From Bubalus kerabau (lineage: Eukaryota > Chordata > Mammalia > Artiodactyla > Bovidae), in assembly GCF_029407905.1 (NCBI RefSeq), contig NC_073643.1, positions 27,618,001 through 27,682,000 of the forward strand: a stretch of DNA of 64,000 bases. Reading direction: 5' to 3'. The translations under genes and the position numbers were made by a program. This document shows positions 58,449 to 64,000 of the stretch, one piece after another. Position 1 is the stretch's first letter. Every line of letters starts with the position of its first letter. Under the pieces are notes generated by a model. That model searched no databases. It had not been told where the DNA came from and saw only the letters and a program-made list of their open reading frames with translations.

Positions 58449-61400
58449 CTAAGAAATGTACACAGTTAATTCATATGAATTGTCATCACTGAAAAGTAGG
58501 ACATGAAAAGCAAAAAAGTACTGTTATTTGAGATGGATGAGAGCCATTTGTAGCATTTTTTTCTCAGTTCTGAATTATCAGAAGATGAAGAAAATTAACA
58601 TTTCAATATTTTCTTTTTTTAATGTGCATTGAAATGGAGTATATGAACTTAATTCATGTCCTTTAAAAATGATACACTTGTTGATGAAGTGATGCTATAA
58701 ATTTGCGTGGTCATATGAATGGTTTAAAACCAAACACAGACTTCAAAAAATTGTACAATGTCACTTTGTGCAATTTGGACTTTCACAAACCTTGTAGGAA
58801 CCAGATTTGGAGATTTTGGCTTAGAATTGAAAGCATATGGCATTAAAACCTTTAATCTACATTACTTCCTTGCCTTGGCCATTTTCATAAGTATTGATAG
58901 AATAGCATAATATGCTCATATATTAAATGTTTGTTTGAAATTTCTAGAAACTTAGGCTACATAAAAGTGCAGGTTTATAGGTACTTTTAAATGAAATGTA
59001 TTGAAATTTTTGAAGTGTTTGAGAACTTTACACTTCAAAATAAATGTATGTTAATATATTAATTGTAGAATATCATAGCAGATAAAAATATGACAAGTAT
59101 AATTAAATATACATATAATATCAGAAATTAAAACAAAATATCTAAAATAATTTTGCTGTTGATCCATAATGTTGCTAAGAATTAACTCAATAAAATGTTA
59201 ACAATGTTTAAAGGCTTTAAATGAGAATGTGTCACATGTTAAAATTTAGGTATAACTTTTCAACACAGAGTAAAAATTGATTATATAGTTACTGATAACA
59301 CAAAGACATCATTAAAAATGGCACCGTAAGAAAAATAAGACCAGTTATATTAGTTGAAGAAAGCCTTCAAGATTGAACACTTGAAACAAAACACAATTAA
59401 TTTTGCCTTTGAAAAACAAATTTAGTGTTCCATTAAATAGCACAAGCTTTTGAAAAATAGAGCAAAGCAAGGATTTTATTGCAACCAGTAATAACACAAA
59501 AGAGAATATTTCTGATTAACTCGATTTTCCCCCCTTTTAGATTATGGAATGTAAGCCACCTGAAAATCAGAGTGACAACCAGAAAATGATGGGGAAAAAA
59601 ATGCTTGTGTATCAAATCCCATTCTCTGATTTAATGTCCAATGACCTTAAAATGCACCATCCAGGCAGAGCAAAGAAAAGAAAGATTCAGAAACAGATTC
59701 CAATTTGCACAAAAGTTAACATTTTTAGAGTATTTAGTGATAGCAAGATGATATTCTCAATAGAAAGATGAATTTTTTTCATTTTTTCCCAAAGATCATG
59801 CTGAAATCAAGTGGAAAAGACTAGTTGCTTTTTCTGTAAATATAGCAATATAGGCCTATAGAAGAAAATTCAGTGTCAACAGGGGAAGGGGACAGTAGCT
59901 GACATTGCAGAATCCTGAAAAAGAGCACAAACATACTAGTAAGAAACACTTTCAAATCATGACACATGAGAGTGAAGAAATATGCTATAAGACGCTCAAG
60001 TACATTAGTTATATTTTGAATTTGCAGAAGAGAATAGCATCATTTATATAGCCACATAAACAGCATTTTCCACCCTCTGAAAACAACTTGTCAATGTACC
60101 CAAGCCCACATTTGCCAATATTTCTATATATACGAGAATGCATGACTATTGTAAGACAATTTTGTGATTTTTTTTTCTTACATGCTGCTAATCGCCAGGA
60201 ATGGGACTAGCATTTCTGATATACTGTTGGTCCTTAAATAAAAGTAACCCTCCCCAGGCCTTAAACTCTGTTTTAGAAAATACTACAGCTGCATATTTAG
60301 ATTACCACTATACTGACTTATTTTCTTGGTGTCAGACACTTGTTAACCATTTGAACTCTAGAGGAACAAGAACCTTTTAGTTACTGGAGTGTTTTCAGTC
60401 ACCATTAAAAGTAGGTAAATAAGTTCTTCAGTTCACTTGGTGTCCAATACATCCTTGGGAACAATTTGAGTTTTTGAGAGAAACTATTTTGGATATGTGT
60501 GTGTGTATATATACATATGTATATATACACATTCCCCCATAAAAGAAAGTTTTGAGTATATAGGAACTCTTAGGAAAACACAAGCTCTTCAGTATTTACA
60601 TTGAGTAGGAACAAAATGAGAGGAAGAAACAAACTGACCAAGGTCACAGCATAACCATTTACACATTCATTTCATAGTGACTCATGAACTTAAACACACT
60701 GTAATAGATGTCTTATATACATGATAGACTGTTCAAGTTTCTTTGTTACTATTTTCTCTTTTTTTCCATGGATTCTACCTTTCATTTAATCTAAAATTTG
60801 GGAAAGCATCCAGAACAGTGGATGCATAGTACATGATACATAAATGACTTGTTTATATTTCCCTTCCTGCTCTCTCCCATTTCCTTTTGCCTGCCTCCAA
60901 TACCCCTCTGGGTCTCATCAACTTGAATTCTATGCAAGGCCCTCTTTTTAAAGCTTAAAAGTATGTCCATCCTTTCCCCCAATCCACTTCCCTTTCTTGT
61001 TTTACCTTCTTATTTTATCTCCTAATGCCCTGTTGATAACATAGAAAGCTTAGTAACAATACTCCTAAAATCATAATTGGAGAAATAATTTTGGAAGGGA
61101 AATGGGCTGAGTTAGGAAAAAAATAGAAAAGTAAAATTGAATTAGGCGGACTATACAAATGGAACTATAGTGTTATGAGCCAGTTTCAAGCTCATTACTT
61201 GGCATCATCCAGTAGCCAGTAAAATAAAATTGGTTTATGAATCACTGTATAGATGAGTCATGACATGGAGGTGAAACGTGTTAGATCAGTGGTGCAACAT
61301 GTCTACCAGTGCAAGAGCCAAACATTTTTCTGGGTGGAAACATTTCCAAAAGAAAAATACCCGCTCTACTAACCTTATGACTAACTTTGTGACCTTACAG

Positions 61401-61654
61401 CCCCCTATTTTAATTAAAATTATAGTTCCTGACCTTATATACACTGAGGCTATAGTTTGATTCCTGTTGTGCAGAAATCCATAAATTGAGTCAATGTGAA
61501 CTTTAGAAACAAGAAAAATAAATTCTGTACATCAGTGGAAAACAGAAGGTCAGACAGATTGAGAGCACAATCACTTCTGATTTATAGTGCCTACCACGGC
61601 GCCTTCCTTTCAGAGCAGTTTAAAACGGAGCATGCATAAACCTCCGGTACTTAC
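58449..61654 (-). other. CHL1: CHL1 intron between the FNIII and stalk exons
   Basis: GT-AG intron of about 3.2 kb and strongly AT-rich. No interspersed repeat is clear except a short alternating (TG)/(TA) tract at about 60496-60531. I see no further exon, and open frames here are short and repeat-free without recognisable content. Confidence 0.8.
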
Positions 61655-61834
61655 TCCCCTCTCCTAATGTAGCACTCTCCTCGGTGATTGGTTTTCCACA
61701 GCCCTTTGAAGTGCAAGCCCTCAAGTAGAATTTGTACTTGGTAGTTGCACTGAGGTTCAAGAGACGCCAGCTGGGCTTTGATGGAGTTGTGATGTTGATA
61801 TCATTTAGCTCTCCAATTTCATCAGTGTCATTTA
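61655..61834 (-). CDS. CHL1: CHL1 exon: end of the last full fibronectin III domain (internal exon)
   Basis: Internal exon of the neural adhesion receptor CHL1, an L1-family immunoglobulin/FNIII protein. It starts after a pyrimidine-rich tract ending TTCAG and stops at a GTAAGT donor. It is 180 nt, beginning with two bases of a split Val codon and ending with one base of a split Ser codon. The 59 whole codons include VNDTDEIGELNDIN, KYKFYLRACTS and GCGKPITEES, the F and G strands of an FNIII fold. N-glycosylation sequons are visible at NDT, NIT and NLS, fitting an extracellular location. The FNIII domain begins in an exon beyond the right edge. The identification rests on recognising the L1-family membrane-proximal sequence and on perfect frame continuity with the four downstream exons. 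Confidence 0.93.
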
Positions 61835-61954
61835 CTGAAGAAAGAAACATGAACATCAACACCTCGGATTTTGTAGTCTTAACCATTCAATTATGTGATG
61901 CCTTATTTCTGCTTCTATTCATGCTTGTGGCCTGCCATCTTAATTATTCATAGT

Positions 61955-62140
61955 TATCAACTCAATTCTATGAGGTAGATACAATTATTATGACATATTA
62001 CCCAGGGGTAATTTAAGATCTGGCAAGAATAAACACACTGCCTAGATCTAGAGCCACTAATTGGCAAACTCGGATTTGAATCTAAACCACAGCCTTTTAA
62101 CTCCAAAGCCCGTGCTCTTAATCACTATGCTACACTGGAC
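61955..62140 (+). mobile_element. MIR SINE in a CHL1 intron
   Basis: 'caaactcggatttgaatcta', 'cttttaactccaaagcccg' and 'gtgctcttaatcactatgc' match the MIR 3' half. Confidence 0.8.
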
Positions 62141-62227
62141 AGCCTCTGCAGCTTTACCATACCCATTAACAATGATGAGCTTCCCCCCACGGACGTATTT
62201 TCATTGTATCCTTGACGTGTGTGTCTG

Positions 62228-62424
62228 TGTATTAGTCGCTTAGTCATGTCTGACTGCTTGTGACCCCGTGGAGATTCGCCCTCCAGACTCTTCTGCCCAT
62301 GGGATGTCCCAGGCAAGAACCCATGGGGTGGGTTGCCATTTCCTTCTTCAGAGGATCTTTCTGACCCAGTGATCAAGCACGGATCTCCTGCATTGCAGGC
62401 AGATTCTCTACCATCTGAACTAAG
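62228..62424 (-). mobile_element. Bov-tA SINE, diverged
   Basis: Reverse copy from 'gtattagtcgcttagtcatg' to 'accatctgaactaagtac'. Confidence 0.88.
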
Positions 62425-63112
62425 TACTTTTTCATCTTTTATTGTAAAAATTTGAACAGTGATTTACCAGAGTCTTCTATAGTTTCTGGTTTACTGTGTA
62501 GCACTGAACAAGTATTCAAGGACTCAAGAAACTGATAAATTAATGTATTTTAAAATGTCTACTGTATACTTAGCACTATGTAAGGTGCTGTATGGAAAAA
62601 TATGATTTAGATAGTGCCTTTCAAAGAACCATGCAGCATAGCAAGATCTTGATATTTGTGCAAGAGCTCAAAGTGCTATAAGACTACTGAAAGAATAATC
62701 TGAGATGAAATGGTATGTTCAAGGTTGTGAAACCATTAGTGGCAAGAAAAGGGCTAGAATAAACACTCTTGACACTTGGTCCAAGACACCCTAAAAATAT
62801 ACTTACTCTTTAACTTAAAATGCCTTCTTTGTAGATACAATGCAGTGAGATAAATGGAAATGAAAAATTACTAATCCAAACATAGGAAAGAAGTAAAATA
62901 ATCACTCTTGGTCAATTACTTGAGAGCACTCCTGTAAATACCACCAAGTCAATTGAAAAACTACCACCATCAATGTAAGAATTCAGCAAAGTACATAGAG
63001 AGCTCTCATATACACACTCAACGACTATTTAGAACATATAGCCACAAAAATAGATAAGCCATCTAAGAATATTTCAATCACTTAACAGATAGCTAAATAA
63101 GTATAGATATAA

Positions 63113-64000
63113 GACTAGAGATCTCTTTAAGAAAATCAGAGACACCAAGGGAACATTTCATGCCAAGATGGGCTCAATAAAGGACAGAAATTGTATGGAC
63201 CTAACAGAAGCAGAAGATATTAAGAAGAGGCGGCAAGAATACACAGAAGAACTGTACAAAAAAGATCTTCACGACCCAGATAATCACAATGGTGTGCTCA
63301 CTCACCTAGAGCCAGACATCCTGGAATGCCAAGTCAAGTGGGCCTTAGGAAGCATCACAACGAACAAAGCTAGTGGAGGTGATGGAATTCCCATTGAGCT
63401 ATTTTAAATCCTAAAAGATGATGCTGTGAAAGTGCTGAACTCAATATGCCAGCAAGTTTGGAAACTTCAAAAGTGGCCCCAGGACTGGAAAAAGTCAGTT
63501 TTCATTCCAATCCAAAGGAATACCAAAGAATGCTCAAACTACCGCACAATTGCACTCATCTCACATGCTAGTAACATAATGCTCAAAATTCTCCAAGCCA
63601 GGCTTCAACAGTATGTGAACTGAGAACTTCCAGATGTTCAAGCTGGGTTTAGAAGAGGCAGATGAACCAGAGATCAAATTGCCAACATCCATTGGATCAT
63701 TGAAAAAGCAAGAGAGTTCCAGAAAAATATCTACTTCTGCTTTATTGACTATGCCAAAGCCTTTGACTATATGGACCACAACAAACTGGAAAATTCTGAA
63801 AGAAACTGGAATACCAGACCACCTGACCTGCCTCTTGAGAAATCTGTATGCAGGTCAGGAAGCAACAGTTAGAACTGGACATGGAACAAAAGACTAATTC
63901 CAAATCAGGAAAGGAGCACGTCAAGGCTGTAAATTGTTACCCTGCTTATTTAACTTATTTGCAGAGTACATCATGAGAAACTCTGGGATGGATGAAGCAC
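63113..64000 (+). mobile_element. BovB LINE, 5'-truncated, runs off the window
   Basis: Starts 'actagagatctctttaagaa'. Frames 63168-63407, 63426-63623 and 63634-63897 carry LTEAEDIKKRRQEYTEELYK, SNYRTIALISHASN and DHLTCLLRNLYAGQEATVRT. Stops and frameshifts separate them, so it is inactive. It is antisense to CHL1. Confidence 0.92.

Larger units (their letters stand above)
61835..64000 (-). other. CHL1: CHL1 intron (partial), upstream of the FNIII exon
   Basis: Intronic sequence running off the right edge. It holds a MIR-like element (about 61955-62140), a Bov-tA (62228-62424) and a 5'-truncated BovB from about 63113 to the end. No exon was found in 62425-63112, which is plain AT-rich DNA. 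Confidence 0.75.

Noticed and set aside
62462..62505. Possible additional CHL1 exon between an ACAG and a GTAAAT on the minus strand
   Set aside because: It is short, weak in acceptor tract and does not encode any L1-family sequence I recognise; the frame needs of the 61834 acceptor are better met by an exon beyond the window.

Overview
This window is nuclear DNA from a ruminant, most likely a bovid close to cattle. The evidence is the repeat content: many Bov-tA and Bov-A2 SINEs, at least thirteen BovB (RTE) LINE copies, and L1 copies whose antisense ORF2 C-terminus reads through the YTMEYYSAIKKN motif typical of mammalian L1. Nothing looks prokaryotic. Most open frames longer than 60 codons lie inside these repeats. 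I cannot tell species apart from sequence alone.

Only one protein-coding gene is supported: the 3' end of CHL1 (close homolog of L1), a neural cell-adhesion receptor, on the minus strand. Five exons (61655-61834, 58287-58448, 57546-57677, 55147-55219, 50418-50634) have AG acceptors and GT donors. They join in frame into 253 residues plus stop. They encode the end of the last well-formed fibronectin III domain, the membrane-proximal stalk, the transmembrane helix, and a cytoplasmic tail with the HPD and FIGAY motifs. The earlier exons lie to the right of the window. A 3' UTR of about 3.4 kb probably runs from 50417 down to about 47030, where an AATAAA is followed by a T-rich stretch (minus strand). 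The rest of the window, 1 to about 47000, is intergenic DNA downstream of CHL1.

Layout. 1-18640: a degenerate head-to-tail macrosatellite of about nine units (1.5-1.65 kb each once later insertions are removed). Each unit joins an antisense L1 3'-end fragment to a roughly 650-bp block of unknown origin. Each block carries a CTCF-like motif in the same orientation. SINEs, an L1 and several BovB copies have since inserted. 18640-29030: mostly unique AT-rich DNA with scattered SINEs, L1 fragments, a hAT-type DNA transposon, CHR-type SINEs and an interrupted MLT1 LTR. 29030-31000: a BovB with a second BovB nested in it. 31000-47000: unique intergenic DNA with sparse repeats and one unrecognised retrocopy-like segment (40350-40884). 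47000-64000: the CHL1 3' UTR, exons and introns, with BovB, L1, Bov-tA and Bov-A2 insertions.

The observations most worth following up are the macrosatellite with its same-orientation CTCF-like motifs, the (TG)n tract that serves as the 3' splice-site tract of the 73-nt CHL1 cytoplasmic exon, and two nested BovB insertions about 10 bp apart in BovB coordinates. All family assignments are from sequence recognition; no search was run.
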